The notes beneath the pieces are model-generated. The model was given only the letters and a program-made list of their open reading frames with translations, was not told the origin of the DNA and ran no database searches. From assembly GCF_001904725.1 (NCBI RefSeq), contig NZ_MRCE01000011.1, positions 156,543 through 220,542 on the forward strand: a DNA stretch of 64,000 nucleotides, in the 5' to 3' direction. Of this stretch, positions 18,443-28,200 are shown piece after piece; the first letter of the stretch is position 1; every line of letters starts with the position of its first letter. The translations under genes were made by a program, and so were the position numbers. Origin of the DNA: Phormidium ambiguum IAM M-71. GTDB lineage: Bacteria; Cyanobacteriota; Cyanobacteriia; Cyanobacteriales; Aerosakkonemataceae.

Positions 18443-18802
18443 TTAACCTTTGCTCAAACTGCGGAGTTCATCTTCTACGGCGTTGAGATATCCGCGATCG
18501 GATAATACATCTTGAGTAAGCCGATTGCTATTAACTGCTAATTGCACAATATCTATAGCACTAATTCTTCCAGATTGATAAGCAGTAATTAATGCTCCAT
18601 AACTGGGAATACCATGATTATTCAAATTACCTTGATAAGCAAGGGAAACCAGTTGAAATGGAGTGATTCGTTGCATAATAGAAGGTGAAGAAACAGCTTT
18701 TTTAGACTCAGACTCAGGATTTATAGTTTCGCTTTGAGCTTTAGGCACGATCGCTACCAATATTAGTAAACAAAAGAAACTATTGGAAATTAACTTCTGC
18801 AT
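18443..18802 (-). CDS. Small secreted/periplasmic protein of unknown function
   Basis: A 119-residue protein with a signal peptide at residues 1-24 (FFCLLILVAIVPKAQS). A polar spacer leads to a helical domain, FQLVSLAYQGNLNNHGIPSY and ITAYQSGRISAIDIVQLAV. I recall similar cyanobacterial proteins of unknown function but cannot name a family. It precedes the sigma-factor gene on the same strand by 145 bp. Confidence 0.72.
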   Translation of the reverse strand: MQKLISNSFFCLLILVAIVPKAQSETINPESESKKAVSSPSIMQRITPFQLVSLAYQGNLNNHGIPSYGALITAYQSGRISAIDIVQLAVNSNRLTQDVLSDRGYLNAVEDELRSLSKG

Positions 18803-19000
18803 TTTGATTAAACCTCAATCAATTCATTTATTGGTAATTTATGTTGTTATATAAAATACGAATTACTCACGATAATGGATTTAAGAAAAACACTTAAAAA
18901 AAATCTCCTACCTTTAAATAGGAAAATAAATAGTGCCGCATAACTGAATATTTTGAGTTACAATATTAAACTTAATAGCGTTCATTAGATTGATGGGTAT

Positions 19001-19231
19001 ATGAATTCTGTTAAGCAGTATTGTCTTTGTCTTCTCGATCAAGAGTTAATGCCAACAGCTGTAAAAGTTGCTGTCATAGTTGGCACAATTTTATTTATCA
19101 TTAATCATGGATCTGCGGTAATTAAAGGAGAAATGAACCGCGATCGCTGGATTTCGGCTGGTTTAACTTACATAATTCCTTATTGCGTGAATATTCATGG
19201 TCAATATGTCAGTCGGAGACGGAGGCGCTAA
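19001..19231 (+). CDS. nrtS: NrtS-like nitrate/nitrite transport protein
   Basis: A 76-residue membrane protein with two hydrophobic segments, VKVAVIVGTILFIINHG and ISAGLTYIIPYCVNIHG. Both match the NrtS family, small proteins shown in other bacteria to take up nitrate and nitrite at high concentration. The length is normal for the family. The C-terminus is a run of five arginines whose codons form the left arm of a terminator hairpin. No nitrate-assimilation genes are adjacent. Confidence 0.8.
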   Translation: MNSVKQYCLCLLDQELMPTAVKVAVIVGTILFIINHGSAVIKGEMNRDRWISAGLTYIIPYCVNIHGQYVSRRRRR

Positions 19232-19256
19232 AGAAATTTGCGCCTCTTAAATTTTT
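19222..19256 (+). terminator. Terminator overlapping the end of nrtS
   Basis: GAGGCGC at 19222-19228, inside the last codons, pairs with GCGCCTC at 19240-19246, followed by TTAAATTTTT. It lies between two convergent genes and may serve both. Confidence 0.7.
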
Positions 19257-19258
19257 CA

Positions 19259-20110
19259 TTAAAAAAACCAGCGCGTTCCTTCAATTAAGTAATAAATTCC
19301 AGCAATTATTAAAGCAATACTACCAACTCGCACAATTAACTCAGAATAATTTAGTAATACTCTTGTTTGCTTGGCTAAACCTGTCAATAAACTGGCTACA
19401 AAGATAATTATGGTATAACCTAAACCATAACTAATCATTGTAATTGTTCCTAAAATTTGAGAACCAGTCGCCGCACTTGCTGCTAACACAGCAAATAGTA
19501 CTGGACTAGCACATGGAGAACTTACCAAAGCAAAAGTTACACCCACTCCTAAAGGGCCTAAATTAGAAGCATTTATATTTATTTGCGGTAAAGGTAAACG
19601 CATAATTCCAATTAAACTTAATCCCATAATTAAGATAATAAATCCCACGATTATATTGATATAACCGCGATACTCAACCATCACTGCACCAGCGAAAGAA
19701 GAAGCTAATCCAAACAAACTAAGAACGGTTACAACTCCTAAAACAAATAAACTTGCTTTGACAAACGCATCTCGACGAGAAGTAATATTGCGGGTACCAA
19801 TGTAGCTGAGGTTAATTGGTAAAAGTGCCAAAATGCAAGGGGAAATACTAGCCAGTAGCCCACCGAAAAATGCTAAAAAAACTAATACTAATGGATTAGC
19901 TGTATTTTGATTTTTAAGCCATTCTTGGTAGCTATTTTCTACTACCGCTACTAGACGATCGATTTGTTCGGAAACAGGCCCAGTAATCATCATTGCTAGG
20001 ATAAAACCTAGTAGTGCTAAACCGCCAAAAAATAGCCAAGGTTTGGAAATTTGCAACCTGTTAGTTTTAGTAATAGTAGTTTGGCGATCGGATTTTTTAA
20101 TCTGTGTCAT
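19259..20110 (-). CDS. CcdA/DsbD-type thiol transport membrane protein
   Basis: A 283-residue membrane protein with about seven hydrophobic segments. The two conserved cysteine motifs of CcdA are present: ASISPCILALLP and LVSSPCASPVLFA. These cysteines relay reducing power from cytoplasmic thioredoxin across the membrane to lumen or periplasm partners. A preceding segment near residue 30 and a short loop form an N-terminal extension. I start at the ATG at 20110 because AGAGA lies eight bases before it; an ATG at 20128 is also possible. The exported thioredoxin-like gene just upstream on the same strand is the likely electron acceptor. Confidence 0.88.
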   Translation of the reverse strand: MTQIKKSDRQTTITKTNRLQISKPWLFFGGLALLGFILAMMITGPVSEQIDRLVAVVENSYQEWLKNQNTANPLVLVFLAFFGGLLASISPCILALLPINLSYIGTRNITSRRDAFVKASLFVLGVVTVLSLFGLASSFAGAVMVEYRGYINIIVGFIILIMGLSLIGIMRLPLPQININASNLGPLGVGVTFALVSSPCASPVLFAVLAASAATGSQILGTITMISYGLGYTIIIFVASLLTGLAKQTRVLLNYSELIVRVGSIALIIAGIYYLIEGTRWFF

Positions 20111-20196
20111 AAGAATATCTCTGTGCATTCAAAAATTGGCAAAAAACTTCTGTAGGCGCAAGTTTTTCTTCAACTAGCTCCCTTAATAAAAGGCTG

Positions 20197-20239
20197 TTCT
20201 CCATCAGCTATAATGCAGTGAAATATTTCTGATGGAGAA
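20197..20239 (-). promoter_or_regulatory. Intercistronic hairpin between thioredoxin-like and CcdA-like genes
   Basis: TTCTCCATCAG at 20197-20207 and CTGATGGAGAA at 20229-20239 are perfect 11-base complements with a 21-base loop. No U-tract follows in the direction of the operon, so a transcript-stabilising or partial-termination element fits better than a full terminator. Confidence 0.5.
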
Positions 20240-20276
20240 GCCTAAATTAACAAGTAATCTGATAGCTTTTTAACAA

Positions 20277-20780
20277 CTAATTTCTCGCAATCGCCGAATT
20301 TAGTACAGATGTATAAGCAGCTTTATCTGGATTTTTTCTGTGTTGCACTAAGATATTTCCTGTAGCAGGATCGATAATGGCAACTGTTGCAGTTTTCGAC
20401 TTATTAGCAGCAAAGAATTTATCTAATCCTAGTTGTCTGGCTTTAGCTTCTGAGCGTGTAGTTTTCGCTTTATCAGTAACATCAAAAATTACAAAATTAG
20501 CTTTTCCTGCATATTCTTTACGTAACTGAGATAAGGTAGGTTCAAGTGTTTTGCAAGCCGGACACCAAGTAGCATAAATATCTACAACAACAGGTTTTCC
20601 TTGCAGTTCTTTTGCTAATGGGCCGCCGACATTTTTTAATTGACTAGTATTAGGATTTGCTTGCGCGATCGCATTATCACTTTTCACAAATGTTCTAGCT
20701 GAAGTTGCAGTTACTAAAGAAGCACTGAAAACCAAGCTGCTGATAGACAAACCAAGCAGCAATGCTGAAGTTTTACGCAT
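20277..20780 (-). CDS. Exported thioredoxin-like protein
   Basis: A 167-residue protein with a signal-like N-terminus (ALLLGLSISSLVFSASLV, ending near TATSA) and a thioredoxin fold. The redox centre is WCPAC in IYATWCPACKTLEP, and the conserved VAIID strand follows; the cis-proline region is less clear. It probably works in the lumen or periplasm as a disulfide reductase supplied by the CcdA-like protein downstream. I prefer the ATG at 20780 because GAGAGG sits six bases before it; an ATG two codons earlier is nearly on top of that site. Confidence 0.88.
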   Translation of the reverse strand: MRKTSALLLGLSISSLVFSASLVTATSARTFVKSDNAIAQANPNTSQLKNVGGPLAKELQGKPVVVDIYATWCPACKTLEPTLSQLRKEYAGKANFVIFDVTDKAKTTRSEAKARQLGLDKFFAANKSKTATVAIIDPATGNILVQHRKNPDKAAYTSVLNSAIARN

Positions 20781-20886
20781 ATTCATCCTCTCAGTTGTAT
20801 TTGTAGTCCAAGGAAGCTAATACCGTCTGCAAGCTTATTTAATAGCTCAATTTTTGTAGTAGCTACTCTTAATACGCAGCAACTGC

Positions 20887-20914
20887 AAATTTGGATTTAT
20901 TTAAATCCAAATTT
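20887..20914. promoter_or_regulatory. Perfect 13-bp inverted repeat (operator candidate)
   Basis: AAATTTGGATTTA at 20887-20899 and its exact reverse complement at 20902-20914 are separated by two bases. It sits in the 407-bp region between divergent thioredoxin-like and DUF4079 genes. A two-base spacer favours a protein-binding dyad over a hairpin. Confidence 0.55.
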
Positions 20915-20994
20915 AGATGGGAAACGTAAATAAGGTAGAGCGTATCAGCAATTTACTCGCTCTTTGGGTTAACGGGACGGGAAAGATCTCCATC

Positions 20995-21012
20995 ACACAA
21001 TATATATTGTGT
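20995..21012. promoter_or_regulatory. Perfect 18-bp palindrome (operator candidate)
   Basis: ACACAATAT followed directly by ATATTGTGT forms an uninterrupted dyad in the same divergent intergenic region, 80 bp from the first inverted repeat. The remainder of 20787-21187 holds no gene that I can see. Confidence 0.55.
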
Positions 21013-21187
21013 AATGGCTATCTTATCCGCCCATTTGTTTGCTGCAATATTGTCGAAAACTAATCTAAGCAAATACGAATTAAGAATTTCTAATCGATTT
21101 CTTAGCTAAATCTCATTCAGTTGCTAAGCTAGACATTTAAAATATTACCAGAATAATCTCAAACCACTTATTGCCAAGAGGTCTGCT

Positions 21188-21913
21188 ATGGAATTGAATG
21201 ATTTTTTGGCGTTGGTTCATCCAGCGATCGCAATTATTGTCGTTTTCCCGATCGTTGGTATTGTCGTTTACTTTGCATGGCAAACTCGCCAGCGTCGCTT
21301 ACAAACAGTAGAGGGAAACAAAAGTAAAATTCCCCCTACTGTAGGTTTAGATCACGTTAATATAGGACGGGTTCTTTCGGGATCTGTAGTCGGTGTAACA
21401 TTGGTGGGATTGGCATATCCCATTTTTAACCATATTTACCGAGAAAATGTTTGGGGAAACAATTCTTTCCAAGTCATTTTTATTGGGTTGATGTTTGCAG
21501 CTGCGATCGCTTCTTTTGTCTTTCTTTACCAAGCCAAAACCAAACTTTGGCGCGGAGTTTTTGCCACCTTAACAGGTGTTGCTGTAGTAATTCTTGGCTG
21601 TCAAGACGGCGTATTTCGCCGGACAAATGAATGGTATTGGTCACATTACTACATCGGTATTGCTGCAACACTACTAATGATTTTTGCCTTAGCAATTTTA
21701 CCGAATATTTATCAAGATCGGTCTAATCGTTGGCGAAACATTCATATAGTCTTAAGTTGCATTGCTCTCTTACTTTTTGCTGGACAAGGAATGACAGGAA
21801 CCAGAGATTTATTAGAAATTCCCTTAACCTGGCAAAAACCTTACATTTTTAGTTGTGATTTCGCTAACAAAACTTGCCCCAAACCTGCTCCTCCACCCGA
21901 AAATAATCCGTAA
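21188..21913 (+). CDS. DUF4079 membrane protein
   Basis: A 241-residue membrane protein with about six hydrophobic segments. It matches DUF4079, a family found in cyanobacteria and plastid-bearing organisms, with the early LVHPAIAIIVVFPIVGIVVYFAW, the conserved VGLDHVNIGRVL and the late LLLFAGQGMTGTRDLLEIP. Conserved histidines such as the one in LDHVNIG suggest a possible haem- or quinone-linked role, but function is not established. It is divergent from the thioredoxin-like/CcdA-like pair. Confidence 0.82.
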   Translation: MELNDFLALVHPAIAIIVVFPIVGIVVYFAWQTRQRRLQTVEGNKSKIPPTVGLDHVNIGRVLSGSVVGVTLVGLAYPIFNHIYRENVWGNNSFQVIFIGLMFAAAIASFVFLYQAKTKLWRGVFATLTGVAVVILGCQDGVFRRTNEWYWSHYYIGIAATLLMIFALAILPNIYQDRSNRWRNIHIVLSCIALLLFAGQGMTGTRDLLEIPLTWQKPYIFSCDFANKTCPKPAPPPENNP

Positions 21914-22010
21914 TTAAAGGGTGAAATTTTATATAGCGTGCTATTAGCATTATGGCAAATAACTTTGGGTTAAATAACAAATTATTGCTAAAATGCTAAT
22001 GTTGACGCTG

Positions 22011-23000
22011 TTATTCATGTAAACTACCGTCTGGCATTGTGGCACCAGTTAAAATTGCATCTCGCCAGTCTGCGCCATGTAAATAAGCACCCCGAAGACT
22101 AGCTCCTCTTAAGTCTGCACCTCTCAATTCTGCTACTTTTAAATTAGCTCCCCAAAGGTAAGCTTTCCGTAAACTAGAATCTGACAAATCGGCTTCATTT
22201 AAATTAGCCATATTTAATTTAGCTCCAGTTAAGTCAGCTTCAATTAAAGTTGCCGTAGTTAAATCCGCCTTGCTCAAATCTGCCTCGCACAAATCTGCTT
22301 TAGAAAGCACTGCTCCTGTTAAATTTGCGGCGTGTAAATTCGATCGCGCTAATAACGAAACACGCAATTGGCAATTAGTCAAATTACTTGCTGATAAGTT
22401 ACTTCCAGTGAAATTAGTGCCACTTAACTTAGAGTCACTAAAGTTAACTCCTTCTAATTCCATACCACTCAAATCTACACCGTTGAGTAGAGCTTCGGAT
22501 AATTTAACTCCATTGAGTAACGCTCCTTGCAGTATCGCGCCACTTAATCTGGCTCCAGTAAGATTAGCCCAATTTAAATTAGCATAGCTGAGATTAGCAG
22601 AACGTAAATTAACTCCTCTTAAATCGGCTCCACATAAATTTATACCTTCTAAGTTAGCTAAACGCAAATTAACTGCGGTTAATATGGCTCCACTTAGTTT
22701 GGTTCCTTTAAGTACTGATTTAATTAAATATGCGCCTTTCAAATTAGCCTTGGTTAAGTCAGCATTTGTTAGTACAGCTTCATTAAGTTTCGCAAAGCTT
22801 AAGTTGGCTCGATGCAAGAAAGCACCTGCAAAATTTACTCCAGTTAAGTGCGCTCGACTTAAGTTAGTTGCTGCCAAATATGCACCGGAAAAGTTGGCTT
22901 TGTCTAAATTAACATTTTCTAAATTTACTCCGATGAGATTAACACCACTAAAGTTTCTCTCTCCCAGTGCATAACGTTCGATTAATTCATTAGCGTCCAT
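22011..23000 (-). CDS. Pentapeptide-repeat protein B
   Basis: A 329-residue protein built of A(D/N)LxX pentapeptides, closely parallel to the protein at 12679-13674 over its whole length. The N-cap ELIERYALGERNFSG and the C-terminal TGATMPDGS match it. No signal peptide or membrane segment is present. The two genes lie about 8.3 kb apart on the same strand and look like paralogues from an old duplication. Function unknown; a beta-helical scaffold or DNA-mimic are the usual suggestions. Confidence 0.9.
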   Translation of the reverse strand: MDANELIERYALGERNFSGVNLIGVNLENVNLDKANFSGAYLAATNLSRAHLTGVNFAGAFLHRANLSFAKLNEAVLTNADLTKANLKGAYLIKSVLKGTKLSGAILTAVNLRLANLEGINLCGADLRGVNLRSANLSYANLNWANLTGARLSGAILQGALLNGVKLSEALLNGVDLSGMELEGVNFSDSKLSGTNFTGSNLSASNLTNCQLRVSLLARSNLHAANLTGAVLSKADLCEADLSKADLTTATLIEADLTGAKLNMANLNEADLSDSSLRKAYLWGANLKVAELRGADLRGASLRGAYLHGADWRDAILTGATMPDGSLHE

Positions 23001-23190
23001 TTCTTTGATCCCTAATCATGTCTATATTAATAAGTCTAGTTTTATTTACACTTAATCTCCACCGTAAACCTACGTTAAAGTTTTTTTTACACAATTTTCA
23101 ATATAGTTTTTTAAAAAATTATAAATTTTTCTTAATTCTAGATAATCGATACCGCTAATATGAATATAACCATTGTCAATAATTAATCGT

Positions 23191-24570
23191 GTGAATAAAG
23201 TTACTTTTACTGCTACCATAATTTATGGAACTAGATTTTTGCTATTTCTTGTATTGATGAATTCTTCTGCGATCGCTCCAGTCCAATTCCTCCAACGTCA
23301 AGCAGCTTCTCTATTGCTGTACCAATCAGTTTTGAATGATTCCCCAGGTAAAGCGTTTCTCAACTTACTGCAAGCACTAAGACATCGTGACGCAGATGGA
23401 CTCAGTTACTTACAAGCTTATGGGCAATGGGTAAAAGCTTTAGCGAACAAAAATCAAAGTTGGCAAGAATATTTATTAACCAAAATTATCCGCGATCGAA
23501 ATCCTTTTAGTCAACAAGCACAATATCATAATTTAGCAGACTTACCACCCGCTTTAGTAGCTGCCGCTAGTCAAGATTTACAAGCATTACAAAGTCTTTA
23601 TGAATGTAGTGGCGCAGATATTAGTTACTGGATTCAAGAAGCCGCTCAATTACCTTTGGCTCCTGTAGTTTGGTATTTAGACTCTGAGCCGATAATTCCT
23701 CGTTCAGCACAAGAGAGCGAGTTAATTGCTACTTGGCAAGAATTAGAAGATTGGACAGAAATTTTACCAAGTTTGGCTAATTATTATCGAGAATTTGGCA
23801 CGGGAATATTTGCCGAACATCAAGCTTTTCGGTGGCAATCTGGAGAATTAGTAGGTATTTTATATCCCGATCCAATTAATTTAAAAGAGCTAGTTGGCTA
23901 TGAGTTACAGCGAGAAGCATTAATTAAAAATACTGAATTTTTACTGGCAGGTTATCCAGCGCTTCATGTGTTACTTTATGGCAGTCGAGGAACTGGAAAA
24001 TCTTCTTTAGTGAAAAGTTTATTGAATGAATATGGCGATCGCCACCTGCGTTTAATCGAAGTCGGCAAAACCGAACTCAAAGATTTACCGTTAATTGTGG
24101 AAAAGTTGCGAAATCTACCCCAAAAATTTATTATTTTTGTTGATGACCTTTCCTTTGAAGAAGACGATGATGCCTTCAAAGCTTTAAAAGTAGTTTTAGA
24201 AGGCAATTTAACTGCTAGACCACAAAACGTCGTAGTTTATGCTACCTCTAATCGACGACATTTAATTCGAGAATTTTTTGCTGATAGACCTCGACCAAGC
24301 GATAACGATGAAGTTCATGCTTGGGATACCATGCAAGAAAAACTTTCCTTTAGCGATCGCTTTGGCTTAACCTTAACTTTTGAACCAACAGACCAAAAAA
24401 CTTATTTAACAATCGTCCAGCATTTAGCCAACCAAGCAGCAATTAAATTACCCCCAGAAGAAATAGAACAACGGGCGTTACAATGGGCAACTCGTCATAA
24501 TGGCAGATCGGGGCGTACCGCACGCCAATTTGTAGATTTTTTAAGAGCAGATTTGGCAATTTCGGGTTAA
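23191..24570 (+). CDS. AAA-type ATPase, DUF815 family
   Basis: About 459 residues. The C-terminal half is the DUF815 ATPase core, with Walker A GSRGTGKSS at roughly 264-272, Walker B IIFVDDLSFE and the sensor-like VVYATSNRRH. DUF815 proteins are related to AAA ATPases and of unknown role. The N-terminal half is helical and characteristic of cyanobacterial members (PVQFLQRQAASLLLYQSVL). The start is uncertain: GTG at 23191 is used, TTG at 23173 and ATG at 23260 are alternatives, and none has a clear ribosome site. Confidence 0.82.
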   Translation: MNKVTFTATIIYGTRFLLFLVLMNSSAIAPVQFLQRQAASLLLYQSVLNDSPGKAFLNLLQALRHRDADGLSYLQAYGQWVKALANKNQSWQEYLLTKIIRDRNPFSQQAQYHNLADLPPALVAAASQDLQALQSLYECSGADISYWIQEAAQLPLAPVVWYLDSEPIIPRSAQESELIATWQELEDWTEILPSLANYYREFGTGIFAEHQAFRWQSGELVGILYPDPINLKELVGYELQREALIKNTEFLLAGYPALHVLLYGSRGTGKSSLVKSLLNEYGDRHLRLIEVGKTELKDLPLIVEKLRNLPQKFIIFVDDLSFEEDDDAFKALKVVLEGNLTARPQNVVVYATSNRRHLIREFFADRPRPSDNDEVHAWDTMQEKLSFSDRFGLTLTFEPTDQKTYLTIVQHLANQAAIKLPPEEIEQRALQWATRHNGRSGRTARQFVDFLRADLAISG

Positions 24571-24645
24571 ATTTTTTTACAAAACTAACTCAATAAGTAA
24601 TATAAAAGCTTTACTAAAAAAAGCTTTTTCGCAAGGAAAACGATA

Positions 24646-25092
24646 ATGGGATTATTTGATAAAATCAAAGGCAGTCGTAAGCAGAGTGAAACCAAACTAG
24701 GCCCAGCAGAAGCCTTTGCAGCGATCGCACTTGTTGCTGTAGCCGCAGATGGTTACATTACAGATTCAGAAGCTCAAGCAATCGTTACCATTCTATCAAG
24801 AATGCAACTATTTAGAAGCTATCCTGGCGACGTAATGAGAAAAATGATCGATCGGCTGTTGGGTATTCTTCAAAGAGAAGGAACAGATGCCTTATGTAAT
24901 TCAGCCATTGCTAGTCTTCCCCACGAACTAAGAGAAACATCCTTCGCTGTAGCAACTGATATTGTGTTGGCGGATGGAGAAGTAACAGAAGAAGAAGAAA
25001 CTTTATTAAACGATCTTTGCCGACTATTAGAAATAGAAGAAGAAACAGCAATTAAAATTATTGATGTCATGATGATTAAAAACAAAGGCTAA
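24646..25092 (+). CDS. TerB-like tellurite-resistance family protein
   Basis: A 148-residue helical protein with the TerB-like double motif: ALVAVAADGYITDSEAQAI in the first half and ATDIVLADGEVTEEEETLL in the second. Each has an acidic metal-binding-like DG-x-(I/V)-T-(D/E)-x-E turn. TerB-like domains occur in tellurite and stress-response systems; no other ter gene is nearby. It follows the DUF815 ATPase by 75 bp on the same strand and could be co-transcribed with it. Confidence 0.85.
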   Translation: MGLFDKIKGSRKQSETKLGPAEAFAAIALVAVAADGYITDSEAQAIVTILSRMQLFRSYPGDVMRKMIDRLLGILQREGTDALCNSAIASLPHELRETSFAVATDIVLADGEVTEEEETLLNDLCRLLEIEEETAIKIIDVMMIKNKG

Positions 25093-25113
25093 GTCAATTC
25101 AGCAAGTTTTAAA

Positions 25114-25153
25114 TTGAGATTTTTCAACGATTACATCAAATGAAAAATCTCAA
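25114..25153 (+). terminator. Hairpin after TerB-like gene
   Basis: TTGAGATTTTTCA at 25114-25126 pairs with TGAAAAATCTCAA at 25141-25153 (13 bp, 14-base loop). The following AAATTTCT is only weakly U-rich. Confidence 0.6.
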
Positions 25154-25297
25154 AATTTCTGCTTTGGACTGCCAAAAAAGAGTATTAAAGGTATTATTTC
25201 CCAAATCTACAAAAAAAGTTCTATCCCTGGTTAGTGTTAAAAACTCATCAATTCATGTAAATTGCTATAATTCCAATTAGCGTGAGCAAGATTTGCC

Positions 25298-28200
25298 TTG
25301 AACAACGGTTCCAGCTGGAAAACAACCTATTGGAAATACCATCCCTATCTGGTGGCTATCGTTGCTAATACGATCGTCTTAATTTTTACACTGCTTTTAC
25401 AACCCATACTTACACCAACGCTTTTTGCTTTGTTTTATGCTTCGATTACACTCACTTCACTTTATGGGGGAAAAAAAGCCGGGATACTAGCCACAGTATT
25501 AGCAGGAATCAGCTTCAAATTCTTTTTTATTGCGCCAATTTACTCCTTAGCTATTTTTTCAGCAAAAGAGTTATTTCGACTAATTATACTTTTATCTGTA
25601 GCTTTGTTATTGGTGTTTGTTAGTAGCAGTTTGCGAAGTGCTAAGTTACGAGTAGAAAAAAACTTTCAAAAGCTTCGAGAAACTCAGCAAATGTTTGAAA
25701 GTTTTATGAATCATACTCCTGGTCCAGCATATATTAAAGATGAAGCGGGGCGTTATATCTATGTTAATCAAACAGCTGAGCAAATATTTAAGCGTCAATT
25801 AAAAGATTTTTTAGGAAAAACTGATTTTGACTTTTTCCCCGCAGATATAGCCCAACAATGGAGTGATAATGATTTAGCCGTTTTATCCGCAAATCAAGCC
25901 ATAGAATTTATTGAAACTGCTTTACAAACAGATGGCGAACATATATATACTGCGTTCAAATTTCCCCTTCCTGGTACTCAAGGTAGAAAGCTATTAGCAG
26001 GTATATCATTAGATATAACGGAATCCCAGCGGATTAAGGAAGCATTGCATGAAAGTAACGAACGCTATCGCTTATTAGCAGAAGGTTTGCCACAATTTGT
26101 GTGGATTTCTGATAATAATTACCAACTAGAATATTGCAATCAATATTGGTATGAATATACAGGTTTAAATAGAAAACAAACTCTTAATTCTGGTTGGTCT
26201 ACGGTTGTTTATCCTGATGATGTAGAACGGTTAATTCAGCGATGGAAGGTAGCCGCAGCAGTTAATGAAAGCTACGAAATAGAGTATCGAGTTCGCCAAA
26301 TTAATGGGGAATATCGCTGGTTTTTAAGTTCTGTTGCTCCGATTCATGATTCTCGCGGTAATGTGATTAAATGGGTGGGAACTGCGATCGATATTCACGA
26401 TCGCAAACAAGCAGAAGCACAACGTACACAACTTTTAACCGCCGAACAAACAGCACGTCAAGAAGCAGAACTAGCAAAAACTCAAGCAGAAGTAGAACGT
26501 TCTCGACTGCAAGAATTTTTTCGTAAAGCCCCAGCATTAATTGCTGTTACTAAAGGACGCGATCATGTTTATGAATTTGTAAATACTGCTCATCAACAAG
26601 TAGTTGGTCGTTCAGAAGTGGAATTAATTGGTAAACCAATGAAAGAAATTTTTCCCGAATTACAGGGACAAGGTTTTTTTGAAGCAATCGATGAAGTTTA
26701 TCAAACAGGAAAAACTTTTGTGGGTAATGAAATGCCTGCTACTTACGATCGCTACAATAATGGCATTATTTACCAAGGATTTTTCAATTGTGTTTACCAA
26801 CCTTTGTGGAATACGGCTGGTGAAGTAGAAGGTATATTGCTTCATGCAGTAGAAGTAACAGAACAAGTATTAGCTAGACAACAAACTGAGGAATTACTAA
26901 AACAATTAGAGTCAGAAAGGGCACTTTTAGAAGCAGTTTTACAACAAATGCCAGGAGGAGTAATTATTGCTGAAGCTCCTTCCGGTAAGCTAATTTTAGG
27001 TAACAAACAAGTAGAAGAAATTTGGCGAAAACCGTTTATTCCTTCTGATAATGTAGAACAATATCGTGAATATTCAGGGTTTCATCTTGATGGTAAATTA
27101 TATCAAATCGAAGAATGGCCTTTAGCTCGATCGCTCAGTACAGGTGAAATTATTACAGGCGAAGTAATTAAGATTTTACGGGGTGATGATAGTTATGGTT
27201 TCATTGAAGTAAGTTCAACACCAATTTGCGATCGCACAGGAAACATTGTTGCAGGTGTTGTAACTTTCCATGACATTACAGAACGGAAACAAGTCGAAAA
27301 AGAGCGCGAACAACTTTTAGCGCGAGAGCAAGCCGCCAGAGAAGAATCCGAAGCCGCCAACCGCACCAAAGACGAATTTTTAGCCGTACTTTCTCATGAA
27401 CTGCGATCGCCTTTAAACCCGATTTTAGGCTGGGCAAAACTATTAAGAACTCGGCAATTAAATCCGACTAAAACTGCTCAAGCATTAGAAACTATTGAGC
27501 GTAATGCTAAATTACAAGCACAGTTAGTTGAAGACTTATTAGATGTTTCCCGAATTTTACGGGGAAAACTCAGTTTAAATATTGCTCCAGTAAATTTAAT
27601 CAATGTTATTGAAGCCGCAATAGAAACAGTCCGGTTAGCTGCACTTGCTAAATCTATCCAAATTGATACAATTTTTTCCCAAAATATTGGCTTAGTTACA
27701 GGTGATGCAAACCGACTCCAACAAGTAATTTGGAACTTATTATCCAACGCAGTTAAGTTTACTCAAATTGGTGGCAAAGTAGAAATCAGATTACAGGAAG
27801 TTAATCATCAAGCACAAATTGAAGTTATTGATAATGGTAAAGGGATTCAACCTGAATTTCTCCCTTATGTTTTTGATTATTTCCGCCAAGCTGATAGTAG
27901 CACAACTCGTAAATTTGGTGGCTTAGGTTTGGGATTGGCGATCGTCCGTCAAGTAGTAGAATTGCACGGCGGCACTGTATTGGCAGCTAGTGCTGGAGAA
28001 GGTGAAGGTGCAATTTTTACGGTTACATTGCCCTTATTAAAGGAAGAAAATAAAATTTTAAAGTTAGAAAATAACGGCAATTATTCTCTTAAACCTAGTA
28101 CCTTACCTTTGATTGGTTTAAAAATTTTACTAGTAGATGATGAGCCAGATGTTAGACAATTAATTAGTTTTATTTTAGAAGAATATGGCGCAACAATTAC

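Noticed and set aside
22270..22974. Plus-strand ORFs of 105 and 96 codons opposite pentapeptide protein B (and 13187-13405 opposite protein A)
   Set aside because: Their Lys/Leu/Pro-rich translations are the antisense image of the AxLxx repeat, with no ribosome site of their own.
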